DNA of 64,000 bases from Adiantum capillus-veneris (taxonomy: Eukaryota > Streptophyta > Polypodiopsida > Polypodiales > Pteridaceae): assembly GCA_014529385.2 (NCBI GenBank), contig JABFUD020000228.1:62001-126000 (forward strand), written 5' to 3'. The position numbers and the translations under genes were made by a program. The notes beneath the pieces are model-generated. The model worked only from the letters and a program-made list of their open reading frames with translations. It ran no database searches and was not told where the DNA came from. Positions 11,818-22,232 of the stretch are shown here, in pieces. Position 1 is the first letter of the stretch. Every line of letters begins with the position of its first letter.

Positions 11818-11842
11818 CCACGGAGGAGGGCTTTCTAAGACC
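11818..11842 (+). promoter_or_regulatory. Primer-binding-site region of TR-GAG-1
   Basis: Directly after the LTR comes TTTGGTGCCCCCACGGAGGA. The TGG needed to pair with a tRNA CCA end lies two bases in. The same layout, TTTTGGTTCCCCCATGGAGG, follows the TR-GAG-2 LTR at 48683. I cannot name the tRNA. Confidence 0.5.
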
Positions 11843-11882
11843 CTTCAGTTTACAATGCTGAAAGTGACGCCCACTATCAATC

Positions 11883-12842
11883 ATGGACGAATGGCTGAAG
11901 GAATTTTTTAACTGGAAGACGGAAAAAGAAGAGACGAAGGAGGCACTAGCCGCCTTCATTGAGGTGCTACTGCCAGGCTACAGTGTCGTCAACATTCAAG
12001 AAGTAAATTCTCCATCTCGTGTCGCTCGTTCTAACTATAAATTGAGAGCATCAAGTGGGAGGTCGGTGAAGTGCCATCACTCTTGTCAACCAAGGCACAC
12101 TGTCAATGAGTGCCAGCAACGAAGGCAGCGAAAGGGCTGAAGTCATCTACATCGACATTCATCGCAAAGAAGTCATTCACATCAAGGAAGGGAAGCAAAC
12201 GGTGAGACCTCTTTTCCCTAAAGAAAATACAGTCAAAGTTATAACTCCAAAGTGGCCTAAAGGGGCTGCTCGAACCAAAGGCAAGGAGAAGATAAGCCAG
12301 TCTGGAAACACATGACCCCGAAGGGAGAAGCATCTGGCCAAGCAAGTGCTTCAAGCTCAGAAAGCCGGTTTGTACCCAGTTTGCCAAAGAGGAAGTCATC
12401 CGAAGCTAAGCGGCGAAAGGTCGCCTACCGATTTGCACAACCCATGCGAGTGCTACCAATCCACTTCGACAATCCGGAAGAAGAAGTGGTAAGAAGATTC
12501 CCATGTCCTAGAGAAGAGTGGTTCGGCTACTGCTCTCGCTGTTTTGGAAAGAGAGTGGAGGATCTTCCTCCTCTCCCTGTACAACTTATGCTGAAGAAGC
12601 TCTCTACCACGGGAGAAACCCAGTGGGCTGGGGATGAGTTGCAACTGAATGGAGTAGAATTCATGAAACACGCCGACTACGGAAATTACCTGCAATTGTT
12701 GTTAGCCAAGAGGCTGGGAGTGGTCAGACGCGTCGCCATCACCCCGTACGTGCTGATCAACGAAGGAAAGGTAGAGCCAATGAAAGGCGACGACCTCTTG
12801 TGGATGTGCCGAATCATCAACACTGGCACGATAAGAGTATAA
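11883..12842 (+). CDS. TR-GAG-1 leader ORFs (three overlapping frames)
   Basis: Three frames follow the primer site: 11883-12140 (85 codons), 12106-12315 (69) and 12312-12842 (176). The first ends with a possible zinc-binding arrangement, CHHSCQPRHTVNEC (Cys-X3-Cys-X3-His-X4-Cys). The third is basic at its start (PKRKSSEAKRRKVAYR, like a nuclear localisation signal) and has SRCFGKRVEDLPPLPVQLM and a hydrophobic C-terminal half. The 12315 stop and the 12312 start share ATGA. The first and third are in the same frame, so this could be one gene broken by two shifts. I recognise no family. It lies between primer site and gag, where most plant LTR elements carry no protein. Confidence 0.4.
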
Positions 12843-13189
12843 GTAAGTATTTCATCCTCTGTGCATGATGGAAAACGGGCCAACGGCATTCCCGTTCAGA
12901 TTCTTGCAGCATATGCATGTGAATATCTATGTAGATAGGAAAGTCTTCTACCAACAGAAGATCGTACACCTATTCGGTGCGGCGGTACTAGGAGAAATCC
13001 TCAATTCCCCGAACCCTATCATTCTCCCCATATTAGATTACCATCATTCCTTTAATGTTTCTATCTCTATCTTGTTTTAACCTATCCACCCACCCTTGTA
13101 AAAAAGCTGCTATGAGCCGCACTGTTAATGTAATGTAAAAAAAAAAGAAAAAAAGAAAAAAGAGGTTTGTAATTTCCTGAGTCACTACC

Positions 13190-14898
13190 ATGGCAAGTGT
13201 TTCTTTCCCCACGTTCAGTGGAAAGAAGGGAGAGGATCTCACCACCGACTTTTTGGATGATTTCGGCATTGCTTGTATCGTCTACTGATGAAAGTAGAGG
13301 CCAAGTCCTGGTATAATGCATTGCCCTAGGCCACCAAGAATGCATGGGATGTGTTAATGGCTACTTTTGTAAAGAGGTTTGGTGGAGGCACAACCTCGGA
13401 GAGGCTATGGCAGTTACTGACAGAATTAAAGCAGGGAGGCCTGCTGGAGTATGCCACCTACGAGTCCAAATTTGTGGACTTATGGGAGAGATGGGTTGCC
13501 TCGCTGGAGGAAGGTGAAGGAGCACCTAATTTCCTAAAGAAGGACCGTTTCATTGCTGGTCTATGGTCGCCGCTTAGAGAGAAGGTGAAGGAAAGGTTTC
13601 CTGCAACATATGAGTTGGCAGTCGAAGTAGCCCGCCTTAAAGACAAGAAGCTACGCATGCAAGCAAGAGTAAACGAGTTAGAGGAAACAAGCTCGATACA
13701 ACCAACCCCAGTGACTGCAACAGCCAATCATAGAGTCCAACCGCAGGAGGCATCAGAAGAGCAAGACCTGCAGAGTCGTATCACCACCCAACTAGAGAGT
13801 TTATCTATGCATCTGGTGTAGCAAGGGCATGCACCTGGCAGGAACCCAGAACAAGGAAGAGGACTACAATGGCAGAACCCAGAGTACCACTGTTACAACT
13901 ACGGGGAAGATGGCCATGAAATGTACTACTGCCCACACTTGAGGAGGCAGAATTTCAATAGAGGGGGGAGACAAAATCAGATCTCTCCACCAAGAGCAAG
14001 ACCACTGCCACTCAAGCAACCAATCCCACCTGTTCAAATCACACCACCAGTGGTGCAACCACAGCTGGCCACACCAATTCGACGCCAGTCACCAATGCAA
14101 CCACCACCACAATCACCACTTACAATCATCCTACGCCCACCACCAATTGGTACCCAGACACCAAGTATCATTGGTCTTGCAGAAGAGGTCAAGATGAGTG
14201 TAACAGAAGAAGGATTAAGTAAGAAGACTATTCAAAGAACTGAAGCAGTGGAACAAGAGGTTAAAGAATCAAAAGATGCTACCCAAGTGGGGGAGGTAAG
14301 TCAAGAAAATTGTGTTACAAATGTGAGTACATCTTTAACCTTGGATGAAATAGGCACCAAAGCGATCAATCGATAGCATTGGGCAGTAAGGGTAAGAAGG
14401 TGCAAAGTGTTGATTAGGCCTCGTCAGAGTAAGAGGAATGCAAAGGTCATGAAAGATACAAGAGAAGAGGAAAACCAGCCTGTTAGCAAGGCTTTGAAGA
14501 AGATGGACAACATATCAAGCAAAGGGGAGGTCTTTGAAAACGGAAGCATGTGCACCAGCATGGACCCAGGACAGTGTAGCAAGCTAAAGGAATCTTGCAT
14601 CAAGGCAGTTTCACTAGAGGACCATAACGAAGAGGTAAGTATGACTGAAGGTTTGGATTTGGATATTGCTCCAGAGGCTTGGCAGCCAAGCAAGACTTTA
14701 TTGTGTAGTGTTATAGACTTAGAGATGGGTAATGCCTCTAGTCTACTGAAGGGTGTTATAAACTTGGAGATGGGTAATGCCTCCAGTTTATGTGAGGATG
14801 TTCATAGTAAGTTTGATGATCAATATGTTGCCAACCTTTTAAGGATGTTCCAAACTCCTCCACCTCATTCGCAATTTGGTACAATTTTTTACAAATAG
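13190..14898 (+). pseudogene. TR-GAG-1 gag, broken
   Basis: Gag would form the virus-like particle and bind the RNA. It probably starts at ATG 13190 (ASVSFPTFSGKKGEDL). A frameshift near 13280 leads into RLLMKVEAKSWYNALP, followed by an in-frame stop at 13327. The retrotransposon-gag core is FVKRFGGGTTSERLWQLL to LKQGGLLEYATYESKFVDLW (about 13363-13485). A zinc knuckle follows near 13888, CYNYGEDGHEMYYC, in which the expected second Cys is Tyr. There are further stops at 13819 and 14374. A long Pro- and Thr-rich linker comes next, then a tail with a repeated LEMGNASSL segment. The three broken parts from 13279 on share one frame, so this was one gene. Confidence 0.75.
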
Positions 14899-15481
14899 TG
14901 CATCCTCTCTTTGGAGAAAGGTAAGTGGATTACGCTTGAATTTAAGCCGCAAGGTAGGTGGTTTGCTATTAGCATCAGTAAAGGAAGCTGACATGTTTGA
15001 GCACACCCAAAAGAAGCATGATATGCTTGCAGTTTTTTCTAGTCATGGCAGTAAGCAGGATTCTCAAGACAACTTGAGCTCACCACACCAACAAGGCGGC
15101 CATATATGGTGGATTCTTGGTACACTCTTGGGAATCATAATTTTCAGTTCTGTCTTTGCAGGAGCCAAGATTCTCATTTCCCCTCTCGCTACTGGTGGTT
15201 ACACATTTGGTCCAATTTGGCACGCAAATTTTATTGTTCGGACACTGCAGACAATGATCCTATTTTTCACTTGGGATCCAGGAGGACACTGGCACAAAGT
15301 TCTGGAAGCCATGGGCTTCCCCTTTAATCAACTGACACTATTCCAAGGAATAAGCTATCACCCGGACCTGTTACAGATTCATGAATATCCCAGAAATCTC
15401 ACCAATGGCCAAATGGAATGGCTAGTTCAGAAGGCAACTCGATATCGGATCCTACAGCTAAGTGGAAGAAGAAACAGATGA
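14876..15481 (+). CDS. TR-GAG-1 extra ORF with membrane segments, unknown function
   Basis: This is a 201-codon intact frame that overlaps the end of the gag tail by 23 bases in the next frame. It has a polar N-terminal third, then a strongly hydrophobic helix (WWILGTLLGIIIFSSVFAGA, about residues 78-97) and a second hydrophobic stretch near IVRTLQTMILFFTW. The C-terminal part (LLQIHEYPRNLTNGQMEWLV) has one NLT sequon. It ends 41 bases before the 3' LTR, a position where some LTR elements carry an env-like gene. I see no signal peptide or cleavage site and recognise no homologue. A captured host fragment is equally possible. The start codon is uncertain. Confidence 0.5.
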   Translation: MVQFFTNSASSLWRKVSGLRLNLSRKVGGLLLASVKEADMFEHTQKKHDMLAVFSSHGSKQDSQDNLSSPHQQGGHIWWILGTLLGIIIFSSVFAGAKILISPLATGGYTFGPIWHANFIVRTLQTMILFFTWDPGGHWHKVLEAMGFPFNQLTLFQGISYHPDLLQIHEYPRNLTNGQMEWLVQKATRYRILQLSGRRNR

Positions 15482-15507
15482 GCTAGAGGCATGAATGCCT
15501 CTAGTTA

Positions 15508-15522
15508 AAAGGGGAGGGCTAA
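15508..15522 (+). promoter_or_regulatory. Polypurine tract of TR-GAG-1
   Basis: AAAAGGGGAGGGCTAA lies directly before the TGATGGGGG start of the 3' LTR. It is the expected plus-strand primer site. Confidence 0.8.
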
Positions 15523-16812
15523 TGATGGGGGATTTTCACAAGCCAAGCTCCCATACCCCTCTTCTCTCGTCCCCACCCCATGAAAACCCCCTCTTAGGGA
15601 GGGAGTGATAAAAGGCATTGGAAAAAGTAAGAAAAAAATAAATTATGATTATGTAAATATATGAGAAAGGTAAAATAGGCTACCTCATGCCTGCGGGTAG
15701 CCCATCCCCACCTTGCCTTCTTTTTCTTCATTGTTGCCCCGCCATGTGTCCCTTTTCCTCTCCTCCACTCAAAAGGTCAAACCCTCTCTCTCTTCCCCTT
15801 GTCCTTTCTCCTTTCTCTCTCCCCTCAAGCTACCCCACCTCTCACCAATAATGCATTCTAACTCACCAATAATGCACCCTAACTCACATGCAACTTATCC
15901 TATCTTCCAAAATAGTATACCCCACCCCCTCTTTCTCTCTCCTATCATATCCCATGACCCAAATACCCCCCTCTCTCTCTAAAGGGCGCCATGTCTCTTG
16001 TCTTGTAGCTAAATAACCTCCCCCACACTCACACACACTCAGTTTCACTGAAAAAGGTGCCCACAGACCCATCCCCACTCGGTGGTTACCTGATTTTTCT
16101 TAGGTTCACACACATCTGCACACAGATTCACCTCTGAACACACTCCCCTCTCTCCCCTCTTGTAATTACTTTATTCTCCATGTCACCTCTCACTTTTTTT
16201 CATCAACCCATCTCTCTCTCATGAGGCTACTGTTTTGGCATATATACACAAAGCCAGACAAGTGGGGCCCACAGTCACATGGCCTATGTAGATAATGATT
16301 TCTTCATTTCTAAATTCTAGAATTTCTCCCCCCCTCCCCCCTATAAAAAGAGGGGTCACTATCACACTAAACACACACAACATCACCAAAGAACACACTA
16401 TGCACTGTGTGTGCCTAGTGCACACACACACACCCACACATCACCATCACCGCAATCACCATGCTCGTCTTGAGCATGACCTCTACACCCTTGGGCTATG
16501 GAAGATGAAGGGAAATTAAATGAAGGATGAAGGCCATAACCCTCGTGCGAGTCTTCGCCATCAACTCCCACCTATCCACCATGTGCTCTACCACGCTCTC
16601 CCTTCTCATTCCCCTACCCTATGCTCCCCATTTCATCGTCTTATTCTCTAAATAAAGCTTGAGGTTTTGTGAGTATGTTTTCTTGCAATATTTTGTCCAT
16701 GTGAGGTGTGTGGAATCGCCACCTAGTCTTGTGTTTGGAGTGAGCTTGTGTATGTGTGAAGGGTGTGCGGATTCGCCATCTTTCTGTGGTACCTAAGTAC
16801 TAAGCCGCTATA

Positions 16813-16862
<50 letters not shown>

Positions 16863-17073
16863 TGATCTCATTCCCCTTACTCTTCATCATTACTCCCAAG
16901 CATCCATCTCTCCTGGATGAAAAATTTGTTATGGTGGTATGTTGTTTGCGTCCTAGCCGCTCAAGCTAGGTGGTGCCCCCTGTTTGCTTTACCATGACAG
17001 GCTCGAGGCGCGCCATTCGGTCCCCGGTGTTTTAGAGGCCGTCGGGGGTTCGGGGTTCGGTTTGCTCCCGTCA
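15523..17073 (+). repeat. 3' LTR of TR-GAG-1, 1551 bp
   Basis: It is collinear with 10289-11817. The length difference is mainly a longer (CT)n run at about 16815-16859. It keeps the TATA-like box (16341-16350) and AATAAA (16651-16656). It ends CCCGTCA and is followed by the ATGT duplication at 17074-17077. Confidence 0.92.
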
Positions 17074-17620
17074 ATGTGTTTGTGGCACCAAAGTATATGC
17101 CAAACAACCAAAAACACGCATGTGCTCAATAGAAGGCTTTCTATCATGCCATGCTTCATAAGGAGTAATAGATTGCAAAGCTTTTGTAGGACACCTGTTA
17201 AGTACATAAGTGGCACACATGATGGCCTCAAGCCAAAATAATGCGGCAAAGCTTGACTTTTGACCATACATTGTGCCATTTCTGTAAGTGACCGTTTTTC
17301 CTCTCAACAACACCAATTTGCTGAGGTGTATAAGGCACTATACATTGGTGTTTTATCTCATGATTAGCCAGAAATGCATTAAATTCATGAGACATATACT
17401 TCCTCCCTCGATCGGAACGGAGGGTGCCCATAGTACATTTCGATACATTTTCAACCATAGCCAAAAATTGTTTGAAGCACATAAAAACTTTGTACTTTTC
17501 TTCAAGCGGAAATACCCATGCATGCTTGGAGTAATCATCAATGAAAGTCACGAAGTAAAGGTAATTTCCCAAGGATAGAGTTTGCATGGGCCCACAAACA
17601 TCACTATGCACAAGCTGCAA
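17074..17620 (-). pseudogene. Copia A: integrase core
   Basis: The frame 17620-17228 has LVHSDVCGPM (first catalytic Asp), YLYFVTFIDDYSKHAWVF, LRSDRGRKYMS (second Asp) and GVVERKN (Glu). A second frame, 17316 to 17074, continues with ATYVLNRCPTKAL and MRVFGCLAYTLVPQTH. A shift near 17300 separates them. The last codons abut the 3' end of TR-GAG-1, and the protein resumes at 10288. Integrase joins the DNA copy to the chromosome. Confidence 0.85.
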
Positions 17621-17665
17621 CCTACATGTGGCCCTAACTGAACCATCCTTTGGAAACTTTGAATG

Positions 17666-18733
17666 CTACATCTTACCCAAAATAAAGCCTTCACAAACAT
17701 GTTTGATAGGTGCTTCACAAGGCGGCAAAGAAGCAACTATATCACATTTTTGCAAACGTAGCAAATTGGCAAAATTCAGATGCCCAAAATGTGCATGCAA
17801 CAATTTTTCATATGAAACAGCCCTTGAATCTACAACTTCATTTGTAAAATTTTGTCCACACTTGTCATACAAAGTGAGCTTATACAGCCCACGGCAAAAA
17901 AGTCCAGATGCAACAACTTCATCACCACAATTAAGATAATGAACTGTACATCTGTCATCCACAAATTTGACTACAAGTCCAAGTCTAGCAAGTGCAGATA
18001 CAAACAAAAGATTCTTCTTGATCCCAGGTACATAGATTGCATCAACAAGTGTGAAAGAACTGCCATTTGCAACAGTAAGCACAATCTTTCCAACCCCTTG
18101 AACTGGATAAGAGCCATTGTTGGCACAAGTGACTGAACTCCTTTGAGGGACAGACTCAAGAGAGGTGAACAATTCACGATGTGAGGTGATGTGCTTTGTA
18201 GCACCACTATCAAAATACCACACATGTGAATTTACAACAATTGACATGCATGCATCATGGACAACAGGATTGTAAGTGCACTCTGCACTAAAATCCCATT
18301 CTGCATCAACAACAACATCACAGTCTCCTTTTATAGAAGACTCAACAATGGTTTCATTCGTAGTGGAGCCAGCATTTGTAGTGGAACCACCCTCTTTTTT
18401 CTTAGCCTCTTTGGCCTTCAACTTAGGGCTCTGCTTGATCAAGTGATCATTAGCTTTACAATAATGGCAACGCATCTTCGTTTTTCCCTTACCACCAAAA
18501 TTTCTAGATGAATTGCTGCTAGCAGAAACATTAGGAACACAAGTTTTGCCACTCACAGTAGAACCAAAAGAAGTGGTTGTATTGCTGTTACCACCCTTTC
18601 TTTGAGAAGCAATTAAACCCTGTTTAATTGCACGCTGCCTAATCGTGTAGAAAGTGACTCTTCCAACAGCAATGTGCATAATGCATCAAACTTGACAACT
18701 TCAGGATTTCCTTGGGTCATAAGTCTCCAAGTA
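17666..18733 (-). pseudogene. Copia A: gag C-terminus, protease and pre-integrase
   Basis: The frame 18679-17666 carries a Gag zinc knuckle CHYCKANDHLIKQS, in which the last Cys is Ser. The aspartic protease follows with WYFDSGATKHIT (catalytic D-S-G), and then the pre-integrase domain HFGHLNFANLLRLQKC. The last zinc ligand appears as Phe in CEGFILGKM. The upstream end (18733) is a different frame (NPEVVKFDALCTLLLEE), where gag is cut by the gypsy insertion. Its N-terminal half resumes at 32414. Loss of two zinc ligands fits an inactive copy. Confidence 0.85.
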
Positions 18734-19328
18734 TGTGCTCTCCTTGCCGCACTGTCTAAGCAAAGGACTTGCCGATACACCGTGTGCGAGCCACAAATGG
18801 CTCTAAGCACACAACAAGCCTAAACTAGCAAGCTCAAGAGAGCAAAGGGTGTGTCACTCACCGCTCTACGCTCGCCTTTGTGGTGGATTCCTCGCCGCGA
18901 TGAAGAAGAAGCTGCAATCCTGCCACTCTCAACCGCTTCGCCGCTGTCGTGCCTTCGTAATGCTCGATCGCACACACACTCTCCCTCTCTCCCTCTCTCT
19001 CACATACACACACACACACATACACAAGAAGGTGAAGAAGAAGAAGATGGAGATGGAGATGGAGCAAGAGCACTCTTCTATTGCACAAATGAGAGAATGA
19101 GTGAATTTTAGGTTTAGTTGGATTTTATATGAGTTCACCCCATTCACACTTGGGCGCCCAGTCTTAGCCAACTAATCCCTTGAATGTCCCAGTTAGAGTG
19201 CGCCTCTCATCGGCGATCACTCTTACCCTTCTCCTATTGGTCCGACAAGCCCGGTACCTGACTCTACCAAATACATAATACACGTCCGTCGTAGGTGATG
19301 GGGTGTCCGTGAGCCATGAGGGTTAACA
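18734..19328 (-). repeat. 3' LTR of the gypsy element, 595 bp
   Basis: It is bounded by TSD AAGTA (18729-18733) on the outside and the polypurine tract on the inside. It contains CT- and AC-rich stretches near 18975-19025 that create spurious Leu/Ser frames. Confidence 0.95.
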
Positions 19329-19341
19329 TGCCCCCCTTCCT
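19329..19341 (-). promoter_or_regulatory. Polypurine tract of the gypsy element
   Basis: On the minus strand AGGAAGGGGGGCA runs directly into the LTR start TGTTAACCC. This fixes the minus orientation of the element. Confidence 0.85.
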
Positions 19342-19817
19342 GATGTAGATTCCGTCCTCGGAAGCTATTGAGTTGAAGCTCATTCGTCGAGGTGGAAGAG
19401 CATTTGAGATGAATGTCCTTAGCCTTTTCAGTCACTGCAAAATCAAACAACATTGGCACAGTAATTGCATTCTCATAAGTGATTAAAAAGCATATGCAGT
19501 TTTAGGTAGACAAATTGATTGGTAAAAGAATTTCAAACAATTTGTCAGCAATGTAATCAAATGCATAAACAGATGTAAAGGTAAAAAATTAAACAAGTCT
19601 GGGGTTGCTAATTTGACGGTCGAAAGGCACTAGAGATCGAATATTAATACCATGGGTAAGCTTCTTAATTTTCTGTGGTCAATTAAGTTGTTTAATCGCG
19701 AGAGCCAAGTATTCATGTTCGAGGGCTCACTAGAGGCTATATCTAGAAGACCTTGTAGTTAAGCTACCATAAAAGGAATTTCTCATGAAATCATCGCCTG
19801 ACTGATTACTTTTTCTT

Positions 19818-20070
19818 TGACCCCCCAAAGTCTTTTCATAGTGATTCAATTTGATGTGTGTGCTTATTTTGTATGCCTTGGGTTTTTTGCTTTTCAAGGA
19901 AAAGCGCCCACACTGGGAACCTCTAGGGCTCTAGTACCATAGGCAATACATGTGAGTGAAGTACCAAATCAAGCTAAGATTTCTCTTCCAGCTTAAGATT
20001 TTACAGTGTGGCACTTTGATTTTTTGTTTGTTCATTTTCAGCATTTTAATTTTGTAACTTTGGGGGGTCA
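19818..20070. repeat. 253-bp segment bounded by perfect 14-bp inverted repeats
   Basis: TGACCCCCCAAAGT at 19818-19831 and its exact complement ACTTTGGGGGGTCA at 20057-20070 enclose 225 bp. It lies in the non-coding 3' region of the gypsy element. No clear target duplication flanks it, so it may be a small inverted-repeat transposon or an RNA fold of the gypsy element. Confidence 0.55.
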
Positions 20071-20403
20071 TATAACACTGATACACCTCCCTCGGCTCAT
20101 CACACTAGTAAACTCCCTTTATAATACTTAAGCTAAAGGTCAATAGGTTCAAGCCCACTAGAAAGCCCAAGTACATTTCACACAATGCTGCCTAAATCGG
20201 ATTAGAAACCTAAGTAACCATTAATTATTAGGAAGGCATTCCCCATGGTATTAAGAGAAGATCTCTAACACCTAACTTGGTCAAACTAGCTTAGTCGGAC
20301 TTGCTTGATGTTTAAACCTAGACAAGGGATTATGACAAAAAAGACATTGAATTAAATGTTTGATACTAAGCAAATGTGTTGGATATTATGCTACCAATCA
20401 CAA

Positions 20404-20670
20404 TCAAAGCAGACAATCATAGATGCGAAAAAGATAAGGGACAATGCTAATGGACAAGAAACACCTGTTTGTGTCGATGGTCGCGCTTGATTTGAAGAGT
20501 GAGTCGAGATAAAGATTCCATGAAGGTCCAAATCCTATCAATAGCAACACGTTCCTGTACACACTAGGAAACAAAAGGAATACCTCCAGGAGGCACATTA
20601 GTGGGAAAAGGTACCAACACTTATTGAACACAACAAAAAACATAAGGAACCCTAACCTAATTATTTGCAC
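20404..20670 (-). CDS. Small hydrophobic ORF in the gypsy 3' region
   Basis: An 88-codon minus-strand frame with long hydrophobic runs (LGFLMFFVVF, then LFPLMCLLEVFLLFP). It could be a membrane-protein fragment or chance. I recognise no family. It lies where Athila-type elements can carry an env-like gene, but that link is only positional. Confidence 0.18.
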   Translation of the reverse strand: MQIIRLGFLMFFVVFNKCWYLFPLMCLLEVFLLFPSVYRNVLLLIGFGPSWNLYLDSLFKSSATIDTNRCFLSISIVPYLFRIYDCLL

Positions 20671-20682
20671 TCCCCTAGAGAG

Positions 20683-21114
20683 TCAAGGGAATAGGATATT
20701 GTAGAGGTTGGGGGGAAACCCTAAGGCTAAACCCCTATCCTCGTCGTCGAGATAAACAAAGTCATCATCCGTGAGACCATATGTGCCATCCGTGTAGTCC
20801 TGTAAATTTTCTTCTTCATCATAGGTGCCCATGTTTACTAAGAAGGTTACTAGGTAGGCTTGTGCAATGGGAGAAACTCTCTCTACTAAGTATGGATCAG
20901 ATGTGGTCAAGAGATGTATCAGCCATTCTAACTCCTCAAAATTCCTCTCACATGCTAGCGTACCTATCAAATCCCATTCACATGCAAGCACTGGAAAGAC
21001 CATGTGAAATATTTGTGAAAAGTAACGAGGGTACCTCTCACCCAAGGCAGGAGTGGATGACTCTAGCGTACTAGCCATATCTGTACACGCAAATAGATGA
21101 TGGTTAGAGTGCAA
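20683..21114 (-). CDS. Gypsy 3' ORF, unknown acidic protein
   Basis: A 143-codon minus-strand frame; an internal Met (MASTLESS) is a likelier start than the first codon. The product is acidic near its C-terminus (DDDFVYLDDEDRG) and contains ERNFEELEWLIHLL and a short hydrophobic stretch, AYLVTFLVNMG. No domain is recognised. It follows the protease-like ORF in the 3' region of the gypsy element and runs the same way. It may be a genuine extra gene of this family, because the frame is open despite the decay around it. Confidence 0.4.
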   Translation of the reverse strand: MHSNHHLFACTDMASTLESSTPALGERYPRYFSQIFHMVFPVLACEWDLIGTLACERNFEELEWLIHLLTTSDPYLVERVSPIAQAYLVTFLVNMGTYDEEENLQDYTDGTYGLTDDDFVYLDDEDRGLALGFPPNLYNILFP

Positions 21115-21398
21115 ATATTACAAGGGTCGTGTTCTTGTCCAATTTTTGTTTTTATGATTTGTGTTATGGCTCTTTCTCTTTTACTTTTTTATCTTGTTTT
21201 TGTGAGTATAAGGCTTTATATATACATTCCCTAAGATTGGAGATTAAGGGGTCAGGGGAAAGGTTGAGAGGAAAGTGAGTGAGTGATGATTGTCAGCAAA
21301 CACTCCCTCCTTCCTTGGGTAGATCATACCGTTTGAAATGAGCTCGTCACCCTTTGAAACTAATTGTTCCAGTTGGTAATAGGTGAGGATTTTTGCCA

Positions 21399-22232
21399 TT
21401 AGTTTTCTATTACCCTAGGTGCCTCGTCAAGTTGCAAGGGTGGTAAGGTACTCTCCCAGGATCGAACTTGAAGTGGTTCATCAGGTGATTCTTGAACACT
21501 GGGAGGTGTGGATTCTTTTGTAGCTTCATGGAGGTCCACTACTATAGATGGAGGCTGTGTAGAAGCTTTTACCTCTATGGATGTATTACATGAGGAGCTA
21601 GAAGCTTCATGGAACTCCCCCCTTCCTGAGCTAGGTGGAATAAATTGGTTTTGCCTTGGAGCCCAAACTAGCTCTGGACTAGGTGTGTAGCATTCTGTGA
21701 TCTTTCCCTTCCCACGGTCTGCCATTGGCTTTAGCGTTACACTGTTTGACTCATATGGGTTTGTTGTCGATAGGGAAGGACACATTTTACGTTTAGGTAC
21801 CCAAATTTGCTCATTTTCATCATAGTAGCCTTGGGCTTCTAATAGTCATTTTGGAATCCATTGTGATTTGGTCTTGAATCTCCTAGAGCGCTCTTTTGCT
21901 TCTCCAGGGAAATTTTTTCTTGAAATGGATGGGAGGGTTGAGGTAGTTGAAAGTAAGGCCTTGGGGACCCATTGATATGTACTCTTAGGTCGTGCAGGTT
22001 GAGTACTTGCAATATTACTGATGCTTGCTGCAACTACAAGTGTTGAAGTGCTAGGTTCATGGGTAGCTGGCAAAGACGAGTTAACCACCTTGGCTTGTGA
22101 ATGTTGGCTATCCTTCAACTTTGCTAGAGTTTGCAACGTAGGTGACTTTGCTTGAATGATAGGGGTAAGAGTCGGTGGTCGCGTCGTGACACTACCAGTA
22201 TCCCAATCAATAGTGCATTTGGTTGCCAACAT
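21399..22232 (-). pseudogene. Gypsy 3' ORF with repeated W(V/I)PK motifs
   Basis: Frames 22232-21846 and 21785-21399 read in order, separated by a stop. The first begins with TKCTIDWDTGSV, which looks like the C-terminal end of the protease-like domain upstream. Then come Ser/Thr/Pro-rich segments with QWVPK, QWIPK and IWVPK spaced through about 60 residues, and VWAPR further on. This looks like a disordered region carrying a short repeated motif. Its role is unknown. Because it directly follows the second protease-like domain, it may be the tail of the same protein. Confidence 0.45.

Larger units (their letters stand above)
10289..17073 (+). mobile_element. TR-GAG-1: non-autonomous gag-only LTR element
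   Basis: It has two LTRs (10289-11817 and 15523-17073), each beginning TGATGGGGG and ending CCCGTCA. Flanking ATGT occurs at 10285-10288 and at 17074-17077, a 4-bp target duplication inside copia A integrase. The internal region is only about 3.7 kb. It holds leader ORFs, a gag gene and an extra membrane-segment ORF, but no protease, RT, RNase H or integrase that I can see. The LTRs look about 98% alike by eye, so the insertion is fairly young. It would need enzymes from another element. This arrangement fits the TR-GAG class of large gag-carrying non-autonomous elements. Confidence 0.88.

Noticed and set aside
15713-16519. Ser/Pro-rich frames in 10506-10742, 15713-15982 and 16219-16519
   Set aside because: They are inside the TR-GAG-1 LTRs, in pyrimidine-rich U3, and appear in both LTRs without protein character.
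18849-19171. Frames of 76-86 codons on both strands, repeated at 31940-32250
   Set aside because: They lie within the gypsy LTRs and come from CT- and AC-rich LTR sequence.
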